Part shown: positions 49,346-58,037 of the stretch, in pieces | Layout of the letters: every line of letters begins with the position of its first letter | Numbering within the stretch: the first letter of the stretch is position 1 | Source of the DNA: Streptomyces griseiscabiei | GTDB lineage: Bacteria > Actinomycetota > Actinomycetes > Streptomycetales > Streptomycetaceae | Direction: 5' to 3' | DNA length: 64,000 bases | Assembly (NCBI RefSeq): GCF_020010925.1 | Contig: NZ_JAGJBZ010000001.1 | Location: forward strand, 62,001 to 126,000 | Notes under the pieces: model-generated | What the model was told of the DNA's origin: nothing | Databases searched by the model: none | The model's input: only the letters and a program-made list of their open reading frames with translations | Translations under genes and position numbers: made by a program

Positions 49346-50644
49346 TCACTGCGATGCCGGCCGCGGGCGCCATGTGCCGTCGAGCGGAATGCCGGCGGCT
49401 GCCGCGATCCGGTCGCGTGAGGCGAGCAGTCGGGTGCGGAGTGCCGCGAGGTCGACGTCCACCAGGGTGCCGTCGCGTTTGACCGTGCGGCCGGCGACGA
49501 GGACGGTGTCGACCAGGCCGGGGTGACCGTGGCTGACGACGGTGGCGACCGGGTCGGTGACCGGGAAGACGGTCAGGTCGTCGGTGCGCAGGAGGATGAT
49601 GTCGGCGTCCTTGCCGGGGGCGATGCTGCCGGTCCGGGCGTCGAGTCCGCAGGAGGCGGCGGCGTCGAGGGTGGTGAAGGCGAGCAGGTCGCGGCAGCGC
49701 AGGCCGCCGTCCAGGCCGCGTTGGACGGCGAAGGCGGTGCGCATCGTGGAGAACAGGTCGCCGCCGGCCGAGGGGACGTCGTCGACGGACAGCGTCGGGC
49801 GCAGCCCCGCGGCGAGCGCCCGGCCGGTCATCGGCCAGCCGAAGCCCATCTTCAGCTCGACGTCCGGGCTGATCGACAGCGAGCTGCCCGCGTCGGCGAG
49901 CATCCGCAACTCCTCGTCGCCGAGCCCGTTGCCGTGCACGAACGTGGTGGTGTCCCGCAGCAGTCCGTGCGCGCGCAGCTCGGCGACCGCCCCGCCCACG
50001 AGGTCCACGTGCAGGCTGGTGCGCAGGCCGAGTTCGGCCGCTAGTTCCAGTTCCCGGGCGACGGTGTCCATGCCCGTCGCCTCGGGTCCGCGCAGTCCGA
50101 ACGCCATGGTGACCAGGCCGCCGTCCTCGCCCAGGTCGGCGCGGAGGCGGCGGACGGCGGCGTCGACGGGGTCGGCGGTGCCCCATCCGGCGCCGAGGCA
50201 GAAGACCGACCGTCCCGGCGCGTCCCGCAGCGCGGCGACGGCGGCGTCCTCGTGCTCCGGGGTCTGTGCGACGTGGTACCAGTCGAGCATCGTGGTCACA
50301 CCGGAATGCAGGGCCTCCAGACGGCCGAGCAGGGTGCCCGCGTAGACGTCCTCGGGCCGGTAGTGGGGTTTGACCGTGCCGTGCATGGCCACCGCCCACT
50401 CGGGGAACGTCCAGTCGGCGCCGACGCCCCGGAACGCGGTCTGCCAGGTGTGGCGGTGGTTGTCGACGAAGCCGGGCATGACGATCCGGTCGGTCGCGTC
50501 GATCACCTCGGCGCCGTCCGGTACGGCGAGGTGTTCGGCGACCTCGACGATCACGCCGTCCTCGATGAGCACGTCGCCGCGGGCGAGATCGCCGACAGCC
50601 GGGTCCATCGTGACCACGGTGCCGCCGGTGAGCAGGGTTTTCAT
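49346..50644 (-). CDS. amidohydrolase-superfamily deaminase
   Basis: This 432-aa metal-dependent hydrolase is of the cytosine/guanine/atrazine-chlorohydrolase type. Metal ligands are visible: FVDNHRHTWQ (His-x-His, about residue 62), HVDLVGG and HGNGLGD, and SVDDVPSAGGDL in the position of the catalytic Asp. The usual signature GFVDxHxH reads GFVDNHRH. N- and C-terminal strands (LLTGGTVVTMDP; VLVAGRTVKRDGTL) form the composite beta domain. The likely reaction is hydrolytic deamination of an amino-heterocycle; the substrate is unknown. ATG 50644 follows GGAG. It is 13 bp after the permease and probably co-transcribed. Confidence 0.85.
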   Translation of the reverse strand: MKTLLTGGTVVTMDPAVGDLARGDVLIEDGVIVEVAEHLAVPDGAEVIDATDRIVMPGFVDNHRHTWQTAFRGVGADWTFPEWAVAMHGTVKPHYRPEDVYAGTLLGRLEALHSGVTTMLDWYHVAQTPEHEDAAVAALRDAPGRSVFCLGAGWGTADPVDAAVRRLRADLGEDGGLVTMAFGLRGPEATGMDTVARELELAAELGLRTSLHVDLVGGAVAELRAHGLLRDTTTFVHGNGLGDEELRMLADAGSSLSISPDVELKMGFGWPMTGRALAAGLRPTLSVDDVPSAGGDLFSTMRTAFAVQRGLDGGLRCRDLLAFTTLDAAASCGLDARTGSIAPGKDADIILLRTDDLTVFPVTDPVATVVSHGHPGLVDTVLVAGRTVKRDGTLVDVDLAALRTRLLASRDRIAAAAGIPLDGTWRPRPASQ

Positions 50645-50657
50645 CGGGTGTACTCCT

Positions 50658-52181
50658 TCACGGACGTTTCGGATGTTTCGGATGGTTCGGGCTCGTGCCG
50701 TGGCGGGGCCGAGGTCGGCGCTCATGCGGGATCGGATCCGGGCGGGCGGTCCGGGCCCTCTGCCGCAGATGGCCGACGAGGGCGAGGGCCAGGGTCAGGC
50801 CGCCGGTGAAGTACAGCTGCACACGGGTGTCGGGCCGGCCCGCCATGAGGGCCAGGACGGTCAGCACTCCGGCCAGGGCCACCCAGGTCAGGACGGGGAA
50901 CGCCCACATCCTCACGACCAGCTTCTCGGGGGCCTCCCGCTCCAGCCGCCGGCGCGTCCGCAGCTGGGCGGCGGCGATGAAGCCCCACACCACGAGCACG
51001 GCCGCGCCCACCGTGTTGAGCAGCCAGGTGAAGACGGTCTCCGGCCACCGGTAGCTGAGCAGCACCGCGAGGAAGCCGAAGCCGGAGGAGGCGATGACCG
51101 CGGGTCTCGGTACTCCTTTGGAGACCTTGCCGAGGGCTTTGGGGCCCTGGCCGCGGGCCGTCAGCGAGTACGCCATGCGGGAGGAGCCATAGATGTTGGC
51201 GTTCATCGCGGAGAGCAGGGCGATGAGCACGATCACGTTCATCACCTGTCCGGCGGCCGGTATGTCGAGATGGTCCAGCACCGCCACGTAGGGGCCGCTG
51301 GTGGTGACGGCCGGGTCGCCCCACGGGATGAGGGTGACGATGACCAGCATCGAACCGACGTAGAAGACGGCGATCCGCCACATCGCGGTGCGCACGGCCT
51401 TGGCGACTCCCCTGACCGGGTGTTCGGACTCGGCGGCGGCGATGGTGACCGTCTCCAGGCCGCCGTAGGCGAAGACCGAGGTGAGCAGGCCGACGACCAG
51501 GCCGTTCGTGCCGTGCGGCAGGAAGCCGCCGTCCCCGGTGAGGTTGGCCGCGCCCGGGGCGTTCGTGCCGGGCAGCAGGCCGAGGATCGCGAGGCCGCCC
51601 AGCAGGAGAAAGAGCGAGATCGCGCCGACCTTCAGGGCCGCGAACCAGAACTCGAACTCACCGAAGTTGCCCACGGCCGCGAGGTTCGTACCGCAGAACG
51701 CGGCCATGAACAGCAGGACCCACATCCAGGACGCGGTCTGCGGGAACCAGCCGGTCATGATGGTCGCGGCGCCGATCGCCTCGGCGGCGACGCCCACGCA
51801 CAACAGCGTCCAGAACATCCATCCGGCGGTGAAGCCCGCCCAGGGGCCGATGGCCCGCTCGGCGTGCACCGAGAACGATCCGGAGGCGGGGTCGGCCGCC
51901 GACATCTCGCCGAGCATGCGCATCACCAGCATGACGAGCACGCCGGAGAGGGCGTAGGCGACGACGATCGACGGTCCGGCCGCCGCGATACCGGCGCCGG
52001 AGCCGACGAACAGCCCCGCGCCGATGACACCACCGAGGGCGATCATCGACAGGTGACGCTGTTTGAGCCCCCGGGAGAGCGGGGTGCCGCCGAGGGGCGA
52101 GCCGCCGGCGGTCGCGGGAACGGATGCGGGAACGGATGCGGATGCGGGGTCGGCGAGGCGGTGGTCGTGCGGGTCGGGCAT
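50658..52181 (-). CDS. amino-acid permease (APC superfamily, GABA-permease type)
   Basis: This 507-aa protein has 12 helices and the APC start motif LKQRHLSMIALGGVIGAGLFVGSG (about residues 38-60). The family-typical PSIVVAYALSGVLVMLVMRMLGEM and SRMAYSLTARGQGPKALGKVS follow. It should import an amino acid with protons. ATG 52181 (MPDPHDH) is served by AGAGG; the in-frame ATG 52199 is possible. The C-terminal tail PNHPKHPKRP comes from a 9-bp repeat (TTTCGGATG, 50667-50684) and is not conserved in kind. It sits between a PLP lyase and an amidohydrolase, all read leftwards. Confidence 0.9.
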   Translation of the reverse strand: MPDPHDHRLADPASASVPASVPATAGGSPLGGTPLSRGLKQRHLSMIALGGVIGAGLFVGSGAGIAAAGPSIVVAYALSGVLVMLVMRMLGEMSAADPASGSFSVHAERAIGPWAGFTAGWMFWTLLCVGVAAEAIGAATIMTGWFPQTASWMWVLLFMAAFCGTNLAAVGNFGEFEFWFAALKVGAISLFLLLGGLAILGLLPGTNAPGAANLTGDGGFLPHGTNGLVVGLLTSVFAYGGLETVTIAAAESEHPVRGVAKAVRTAMWRIAVFYVGSMLVIVTLIPWGDPAVTTSGPYVAVLDHLDIPAAGQVMNVIVLIALLSAMNANIYGSSRMAYSLTARGQGPKALGKVSKGVPRPAVIASSGFGFLAVLLSYRWPETVFTWLLNTVGAAVLVVWGFIAAAQLRTRRRLEREAPEKLVVRMWAFPVLTWVALAGVLTVLALMAGRPDTRVQLYFTGGLTLALALVGHLRQRARTARPDPIPHERRPRPRHGTSPNHPKHPKRP

Positions 52182-52305
52182 GAGGATGCACCTCTTCATC
52201 GAGCTGCTGGGCGCAGGGGCCGGTGGTGTCGGGAACCGCGCCGGTCACAGGCGCGCGCCCATGGACGGCGTCGCCGCACGGTGTGACCGGCGCTCTCCGG
52301 GTGAT

Positions 52306-53490
52306 TCAGGCGGTCGCTGCCGCGGTGTGTACGGCGTCGGCGGCGGCGAGGGCGTCGGCGACCAGGTCGGCGGTGTCCTCCGTGCCCGCGGCCAGCCGGA
52401 CCAGGCCCGGCGGCACCGACTCGGCGATCTGGTCCTCGCTGAGCATCCCGCGCCACATGGACGCCGGGTGCACCGCCAGGGACTCCACACCGCCGAGGCT
52501 GGCCGACCGCAGCGAGTAGCGCAGTCGGCCGAGGAAGGCGTCGGCCGTCTCGAAGCCGCCGGTGAACTCGATGCCGAGCACCCCGCCGAAGCCGCTCATC
52601 TGACGGGCCGCCAGCTCGTGCTGCGGATGCGACGCCAGGCCGGGATAGTGCACCCTCGCCACGGCCGGATGTCCGGCGAGCGCCTGCGCGAGGGCGAGGC
52701 CGTTGGCGTTGTGCCGGGGCATCCGCAGCGGCAGGGTGCGCATCCCGCGCAGCAGCAGCCAGGCGTCGACGGGGCCGAGGGTGGCGCCGGTGAGGAGGCC
52801 GACGTCCCAGATCCGGTCCAGGAGTTCGGCGGACCCGGCGATCACTCCGGCGGAGACGTCGGAGTGGCCGTTGAGGTACTTGGTCGCGCTGTGCCAGACC
52901 AGGTCGATGCCGAGGTCCGCCGGACGCTGGTTGAGCGGGGTGGCGAAAGTGTTGTCCGCCATGGTCGGCACGTTGTGCGCGCGGGCCAGGTCCGCGACGG
53001 CGCGCAGATCGGTGATCTGCAGCAGAGGGTTGCTCGGCGTCTCCACCAGGATCAGCCGGGTCCTCGGGGTCAGCGCCTTCGCGAACGCCTCCGGGTCGGT
53101 CTGGTCGACCTGGGTGGTGGAGACGCCGAGGCGCGGCAGCAGGTTCAGCAGGACGGAGCCCGTGCCGCCGTAGGTGGACCGCTGCCCGATGACATGGTCG
53201 CCGGCGGACACCAGGGCCAGCACGGCGGTGGTGAGCGCGGCCATCCCGGACGCGGTGACCATGGCCGCCTCGGTGCCCTCCAGCGCGGCGACCACGGCGG
53301 CGACCTGGGCGTGGTTGGGGTTGCCGAAGCGGGTGTAGAAGTCCCTGCCGCGCGGTTCGACGGCGCCGCGGGCGAACGTCTCGCCGTCCTCGGCCCAGAA
53401 CGCCGCCGTCTGGTAGATGGGCGGTGCCACGGCACGGGTGGGGTGGATCCCTCGGTCGGCGTGGACGGTGATGGTGCTGTTGCCCGGCAT
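52306..53490 (-). CDS. Cys/Met-metabolism PLP lyase (methionine gamma-lyase/cystathionine gamma-synthase type)
   Basis: This 394-aa fold-type I enzyme has the full family pattern: AVAPPIYQTAAF near the start, TRFGNPNHAQ, ASGMAALTTAVLAL, the cofactor loop VETPSNPLLQ, and the Schiff-base Lys in HSATKYLNGHSD (about residue 205). C-terminal GVESLAVHPASM closes the active site. It cleaves or replaces the gamma-substituent of a sulfur amino acid. The next-door permease and Lrp regulator favour a degradative role (methionine gamma-lyase-like) over biosynthesis, which is an inference. ATG 53490 follows AAGGAC. It heads the leftward group. Confidence 0.9.
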   Translation of the reverse strand: MPGNSTITVHADRGIHPTRAVAPPIYQTAAFWAEDGETFARGAVEPRGRDFYTRFGNPNHAQVAAVVAALEGTEAAMVTASGMAALTTAVLALVSAGDHVIGQRSTYGGTGSVLLNLLPRLGVSTTQVDQTDPEAFAKALTPRTRLILVETPSNPLLQITDLRAVADLARAHNVPTMADNTFATPLNQRPADLGIDLVWHSATKYLNGHSDVSAGVIAGSAELLDRIWDVGLLTGATLGPVDAWLLLRGMRTLPLRMPRHNANGLALAQALAGHPAVARVHYPGLASHPQHELAARQMSGFGGVLGIEFTGGFETADAFLGRLRYSLRSASLGGVESLAVHPASMWRGMLSEDQIAESVPPGLVRLAAGTEDTADLVADALAAADAVHTAAATA

Positions 53491-53565
53491 GGCTGTCCTT
53501 CCGTGGACATCGGTACGACGCCATGAAGCGTGGCCGACCATCGGTCCGAGACGGACGGATCTCGG

Positions 53566-53619
53566 CAACTTTGGCAGCAAATTGCGCTCACCACGGGCGC
53601 ACGATTGTGGTACTCCACA
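53566..53619. promoter_or_regulatory. probable Lrp-regulator sites between the lyase and Lrp genes
   Basis: A near-palindrome, CAACTTTG-N4-CAAATTG, is at 53566-53584, and TGTGG-TACT-CCACA, perfect, is at 53606-53619. TAATCT (53631-53636) followed by six bases and the ATG at 53643 suggests a leaderless Lrp transcript. The region serves both divergent promoters. Confidence 0.5.
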
Positions 53620-53642
53620 CTCAGGAGCAATAATCTGCCACC

Positions 53643-54086
53643 ATGGATGAGGTGGACCGGTCGATCCTGGCCGTGCTGGAGAAGAACGGCCGGATCAGCA
53701 ACAACGAACTGGCCGCCCGGGTCGGGCTGTCACCGTCGCCCTGTCTGCGGCGTGTACGGCAGCTGGAGGAGGCCGGGGTCATCCGCGGCTACCGGGCGCT
53801 GGTCGACCCGGTCGCGGTCGGGCGCGCTCTGCGCGTGTTCGCCGGGGTCCGGCTGATGCGGCACACCCGCGCGGACGTGGTCGCGTTCGAACGCGGGATC
53901 ATCCGACTGCCCGAGGTGGTCGCCTGCCACCACATCACCGGCAACTACGACTACCTGCTCCAGGTCGAGGTCGCCGACCTGCCCGCCTACGAGGACTTCC
54001 ACGCCAACCAGCTGGCCGCCCTGCCCGGCGTGGCCACGGTGACCAGCTACGTCACCATGAAGACACTCTCCGCCGACCCCGCCTGA
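53643..54086 (+). CDS. Lrp/AsnC-family regulator
   Basis: This 147-aa feast/famine regulator has an N-terminal winged helix (SNNELAARVGLSPSPCLRRVRQLEEAG, residues 19-45) and a RAM ligand-binding domain (VRLMRHTRADVVAFERGI; CHHITGNYDYLLQVEVADL; GVATVTSYVTMKTL). Lrp proteins form octamers that bind amino acids and switch nearby transport or catabolic genes. It diverges from the lyase-permease-amidohydrolase group, the clear target, and probably activates it when the cognate amino acid is present. Confidence 0.93.
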   Translation: MDEVDRSILAVLEKNGRISNNELAARVGLSPSPCLRRVRQLEEAGVIRGYRALVDPVAVGRALRVFAGVRLMRHTRADVVAFERGIIRLPEVVACHHITGNYDYLLQVEVADLPAYEDFHANQLAALPGVATVTSYVTMKTLSADPA

Positions 54087-54089
54087 CGG

Positions 54090-54110
54090 GGCCCCTCCCA
54101 CCCTGGGGCC
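54090..54110 (+). terminator. hairpin after the Lrp gene
   Basis: GGCCCC (54090-54095) pairs with GGGGCC (54105-54110) over a 9-nt loop, starting three bases after the stop codon. It also faces the end of the P450 operon. Confidence 0.5.
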
Positions 54111-54183
54111 GGGCACGAGACCGAGCGCCCCACCGACGTGCACCGGTCCCGTGCGATCGCCGTCGCGGTCACTCGGCCCGCCG

Positions 54184-55431
54184 CTACGCAGTCACGCCGG
54201 CAGTCGTTCCGCCACCCGCGTGTGTGCGGACCGGCAGGGACCGCACGCCGCGGTGCAGCATGCTGGGCCGCACGTTCAGCTCCGCCGGGTCGGCCGCCAG
54301 GTGCAGGACGGGGAAGCGTGCGAGCAGGCGTGCGAAGGCGATCTCGCTCTCGGCCCTGGCGAGCGGTGCGCCCACGCAGTGGTGGATGCCGTGGCCGAAC
54401 GCGAGATGACCGGTCGCGGCGCGGGTGATGTCGAGTGCGTCCGGGGCGGGGTAACGGGCCGAGTCACGGTTCGCCGCCAGGAGGCCGACGAAGACGAACT
54501 CGTCGGCCGGTATGGTCACGTCCCCGACGGGGACCGCGGCGGTGGTGCGCCGGAAGTGACTGATGTTGGCGGAGCCGTCGAAGCGCAGGAACTCCTCGAC
54601 CGCGCCCGGCAGCAGCGACGGATCGGCCCGCAGACCGGCGAGCTGGTCCGGGTGGCGCAGCAGGGCGAGAGTGCCGTTGCCGATGAGGTTGACCGTGGTG
54701 TCGAAGCCGCCGACGAAGAGGACGACGGCGAGGGAGACCACCTCCTCGTGGCTGAGCCTGTCCTCGCCGTCGGCCGCGAGGATCAGCGAACTGAGGAGCC
54801 TGTCGTCGGGCTCGGCGCGCTTGGCCTCGACGATGGCACTCACCAGGGTCAGCAGTGCGTTGGACGCCTTGTTCACCAGGCTCCGGTCCGCGTCGGAGGT
54901 CAGGATCTCGGAGGTTTCGCGGAACTCGGCGCGGTCGCCCTCGGGGACCCCCAGCAGTTCGGAGATCACCGTGCTGACCAGAGGGGCCGCGTAGTCGGCG
55001 ACGACGTCGAACTCGCCGCGGTCGGCCAGGGAGTCGAGGATCTCGTCCGCGATCTCCTCGATCCGGGGGCGCAGCCGGTTCACCTGCCGCATGGTGAACG
55101 CCTTGCCGACGAGGCCGCGCAGCCGGGTGTGGTCCGGCGGATCCATGTTGATCATGGACTGCTGGATCGAGTGGGAGTAGTCGCGCTGACGGTTCATGTC
55201 GGTCTGGTGAAGCTCGAAGAGGTGCCCCGCGTCGGCCATGTTCTTGCTCACGCGCGGGTCGGCGAGCAGGGCCCGGCCCTCCTCGTAGGAGGTGATCAGC
55301 CAGACCTTGAGGCCGGTGGGCAGAATGGCCCGGTGGACCGAACCCTCCTGGCGCAGCCGGTCGTAGACGGCGTGGGGGTCGCGGACGAAGTCGGCGCCGA
55401 GCACCACGGGTTCGGTCGTCGGGGATGACAT
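54184..55431 (-). CDS. cytochrome P450
   Basis: This 415-aa soluble bacterial P450 has the haem-binding loop FGHGIHHCVGAPLARAE with Cys352, the K-helix motif EEFLR and the I-helix oxygen-activation segment VGGFDTTVN, where Gly replaces the usual Ala before the Gly. The early DPPDHTRLRGLVGKAFT is typical of the CYP105/107-like families used in secondary metabolism. It needs an external ferredoxin and reductase, and none is adjacent. ATG 55431 was picked over the frame start at 55461 because homology starts with the former. It is the last gene of the leftward polyketide operon and probably oxidises the product. Confidence 0.92.
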   Translation of the reverse strand: MSSPTTEPVVLGADFVRDPHAVYDRLRQEGSVHRAILPTGLKVWLITSYEEGRALLADPRVSKNMADAGHLFELHQTDMNRQRDYSHSIQQSMINMDPPDHTRLRGLVGKAFTMRQVNRLRPRIEEIADEILDSLADRGEFDVVADYAAPLVSTVISELLGVPEGDRAEFRETSEILTSDADRSLVNKASNALLTLVSAIVEAKRAEPDDRLLSSLILAADGEDRLSHEEVVSLAVVLFVGGFDTTVNLIGNGTLALLRHPDQLAGLRADPSLLPGAVEEFLRFDGSANISHFRRTTAAVPVGDVTIPADEFVFVGLLAANRDSARYPAPDALDITRAATGHLAFGHGIHHCVGAPLARAESEIAFARLLARFPVLHLAADPAELNVRPSMLHRGVRSLPVRTHAGGGTTAGVTA

Positions 55432-55538
55432 GGGGTGACCGCCTTTCAGGGAGGTTCTCACTCAAGGGGGCGTCCCGGGCCGGGAGTTGCCGGAGGGCTC
55501 GGGGGGATCCGGGGACGGCCGTGGTCCCCGGGGTCCGC

Positions 55539-56369
55539 TCAGCGGAGGCGGTCGCCGAGGCGGAGCGCGATCCGGTCGACGGTTCTCGTCATCCGGGCGG
55601 TGTCGAGGGGCCGCGCCCAGATCAGGACGCGGTCGACTCCGGCGGCCTCGTAGGCGTCCACGTCGCGGGTCTCACCGCCGAAGAGGGTGACCGGGAGGGG
55701 TTCGTCTCTGCCAGGTCTCCGGGCGGTCTTCTTGAACTCGGCGATCCGGTCGAGGACCCCGGGGCGGGCCATGGGGATCCACTCGTCTCCGTAGGCCAGG
55801 ACGCGCTCGGTGACGCGGGGGCCGTTGCCCGCGACGAGGATCGGTGGGTGGGGCGTCCGGACGGGCTTGGGCCAGGAGGTGATGTCGGAGAAGTCGACGA
55901 ACTCGCCGTGATAGGAGGCGATGTCCTTGGTCCAGATCTCCCGCATGGCCCGGACGCGCTCCTCCATGACCTGCCAGCGGTCGTCGGGGTCCGTGCCGTG
56001 GTTGCGCAACTCCTGCTTGATCCAGCCCGGCCCCACCCCGACGTTCATCCGGCCGCCGGAGAGCACGTCCACCGACGCGACCGCCTTGGCGGTGACGATG
56101 GGATCGCGCTCGGGGACCAGCAGGATCGCGGTGCCGATCTGCAGCGTGGACGTGGCCTGCGCGAGGGCTCCCAGGGTGACGAAGGGGTCCATGCCGTTCC
56201 TGAACTCGGGCGCGAGGGCCGCGACGTCGTCCTTCTCGGGTGTGACGGCCGGGATGTGGGTGTGGTCGGGCACGAACAGGGACTCGAAGCCCCGGTCCTC
56301 CAGGAGGGTGCCGAGGTCGGCGAGGGGGATGGCGTCCCGCGTGGGGAACATGACGAAGCCGAACTTCAC
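55539..56369 (-). CDS. F420-dependent LLM-class oxidoreductase
   Basis: This 276-aa luciferase-like TIM-barrel protein has the layout of the F420 subgroup: VKFGFVMFPTRDAI at the start, SLFVPDHTHIP, GTAILLVPERDPIVTAKAVASVDVLSGGR-type strand-helix, GVGPGWIKQELRNHG, and HPPILVAGNGPRV. Such enzymes use F420 (or FMN) to reduce or hydroxylate small molecules and are frequent tailoring enzymes in actinomycete clusters. GTG 56369 has GGAGG upstream. It lies 16 bp after the ligase and 107 bp before the P450, all leftwards, and is probably a tailoring step. Confidence 0.85.
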   Translation of the reverse strand: MKFGFVMFPTRDAIPLADLGTLLEDRGFESLFVPDHTHIPAVTPEKDDVAALAPEFRNGMDPFVTLGALAQATSTLQIGTAILLVPERDPIVTAKAVASVDVLSGGRMNVGVGPGWIKQELRNHGTDPDDRWQVMEERVRAMREIWTKDIASYHGEFVDFSDITSWPKPVRTPHPPILVAGNGPRVTERVLAYGDEWIPMARPGVLDRIAEFKKTARRPGRDEPLPVTLFGGETRDVDAYEAAGVDRVLIWARPLDTARMTRTVDRIALRLGDRLR

Positions 56370-56385
56370 GACGGGCCGCCCTCCT

Positions 56386-57951
56386 TCAGCCCGCGTGCGC
56401 CGGCATGGTCGGGGAGGTCTCCGTGGCCGCCCGGGACGATGTGTACTCGGTGGCGAGCCGTTGGCGGCCGAGCTTGCCGCTGGGCAGTACCGGCAGCTTC
56501 TCGACGATGTCGATCTCCGCGGGGTGCTTGTACGCGCCGAGCCGGCCGGACAGGTGCTCAAGCACCGCCGCCGGCTCGATCCTGCGTCCCGGCTCCGGCT
56601 CGACGAGCGCGACCGCACGCTCGCCGGTCGCGGTGTCGGGGACCCCGAAGACGAGGGCGGCGGCGACATCGGGGTGCGCGGCGATCGCCTGCTCGATCTC
56701 CAGCGGCGAGACCGGATAGCCCTCGACCATGATCAGGTCCTTCTTGCGGCCCACGAACAGCAGACAGCCGTCCTCCCGTCGCCGGACGATGTCACCGCTG
56801 GCCAGCCACTCCGTACGGTCGAAGCGCTCCACTCCGCTGCCGTTCCACGACCCGACGGGCCGGGAGGGGGTGCGCAGCAGCAACTCCCCCGACTCCTCGC
56901 CCTCCTCGGCGTCGACCCGCACCTCCACACCGGGCAGCGGCCAGCCGATGGACGGGACGTCGACGGCGTCGATGCGCGGCTGTTCGATGACGGGCGCGGC
57001 GGTCTCCGTCATGCCGTAGACACCCGTCAGGGAGGCCCCGAAGGTCTCCGCGAAGTCCCGGCTCAGCTCGATCGGGCAGGCGTCGCCTCCGGCCACGCAC
57101 CGGGTCCCCGCCAGATCGGGTGCCGGTTCCGCGGCGGTGCGGGCCTCCGTGAGCAGGGTGCGGAAGGTGGTGGGCGCGCCGCCGATCCAGCCGAAGCGAT
57201 GGGTGCGCAGCATCCGCAGGACGACGTCCGGGGTGTTCGTCGCCGTCAGGGCCAGGGGCCTGCCCCGGCGCAGTGAGGTGAGCAGGACGAGGATTCCCCA
57301 CGGGTTCATCAGATTGATCATGTAGTAGGTGGCGTCGGCGTGCCCCACGCCCTGGGCCTGCGTCAGGTCGAGGCCCGCTTCCAGGGTGGCCTGGGACAGT
57401 ACGAGGCTCTTGGGCCGTCCGGTGGTGCCGGAGGTGTAGAAGATGGCGGCGAGTTCGTCCGGTCCGATGTCGTCGGCGGATACGGGGGTGTCCGCGAGGA
57501 GACTGCTCCACGGCCGCGTGATCGCAGTGTCGCTGGAGTCGGTGGAGTCGGTGGAGTCGGTGGAGTCGAGGATCCAGCTGTACTCGACCGTCCCGTGCTT
57601 CTCGATCACCTGGGCGCACGGCTCGTGGACCTCGGCCTCGCCGAGATAGAAGCGGGGTGCGCTGTCCTCGATCAGCTGGTCCACCTCGCCCGCCGACAGC
57701 TTGTGGCTCACCGGCACGATCACCGCGCCGACCCGCAGGCACGCGTAGTAGACCGAGACCAGTTCGTACCGGTTGGAGAGGTGCACCGCGACCCGCTCGC
57801 CCGTGCGCAGGCCGGCCCGCAGCAGCCCGGCGGCGACCTGGTGGGCGAGATCGAGGACGGTTCCGTAGGACACGGCGTCGTCGAAGGTGACCAGTGCGGG
57901 CGCGTCCGGTTGCCGGAGCGCGACCTGCTGGAAGTCCGAGAAGATTGACAT
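56386..57951 (-). CDS. AMP-dependent acyl/aryl-CoA ligase family enzyme
   Basis: This 521-aa ANL-superfamily ligase activates a carboxylic acid as an acyl-adenylate. The P-loop is YTSGTTGRPKS (about residue 170), VYGMTETAAP is motif A5, SGDIVRRREDG is A7/A8, and the catalytic Lys near the end is in PSGKLGRQRL. A short run DSTDSTDSTDSSD, from a 9-bp repeat, interrupts the N-terminal domain and is probably a surface loop. The ATG at 57951 has GGAGGAA. It follows the PKS gene by 86 bp. It could load a starter acid, release or activate a product, or supply an extender; the sequence does not decide. Confidence 0.88.
   Translation of the reverse strand: MSIFSDFQQVALRQPDAPALVTFDDAVSYGTVLDLAHQVAAGLLRAGLRTGERVAVHLSNRYELVSVYYACLRVGAVIVPVSHKLSAGEVDQLIEDSAPRFYLGEAEVHEPCAQVIEKHGTVEYSWILDSTDSTDSTDSSDTAITRPWSSLLADTPVSADDIGPDELAAIFYTSGTTGRPKSLVLSQATLEAGLDLTQAQGVGHADATYYMINLMNPWGILVLLTSLRRGRPLALTATNTPDVVLRMLRTHRFGWIGGAPTTFRTLLTEARTAAEPAPDLAGTRCVAGGDACPIELSRDFAETFGASLTGVYGMTETAAPVIEQPRIDAVDVPSIGWPLPGVEVRVDAEEGEESGELLLRTPSRPVGSWNGSGVERFDRTEWLASGDIVRRREDGCLLFVGRKKDLIMVEGYPVSPLEIEQAIAAHPDVAAALVFGVPDTATGERAVALVEPEPGRRIEPAAVLEHLSGRLGAYKHPAEIDIVEKLPVLPSGKLGRQRLATEYTSSRAATETSPTMPAHAG
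57535..57570. repeat. 9-bp tandem repeat inside the ligase gene
   Basis: There are four units of GGAGTCGGT (the last is GGAGTCGAG), which encode the Asp-Ser-Thr repeat on the minus strand. The unit keeps the frame, so copy-number change would lengthen or shorten the loop without breaking the gene. Confidence 0.85.
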
Positions 57952-58037
57952 GAGTTCCTCCGGTGAGTCTCCGAGGGGCCCTCGGGCCGTGCGGTGCGGG
58001 TGTTCGTGGGGTCGGGGCGAGGCCGTGGTGCGGTGGT

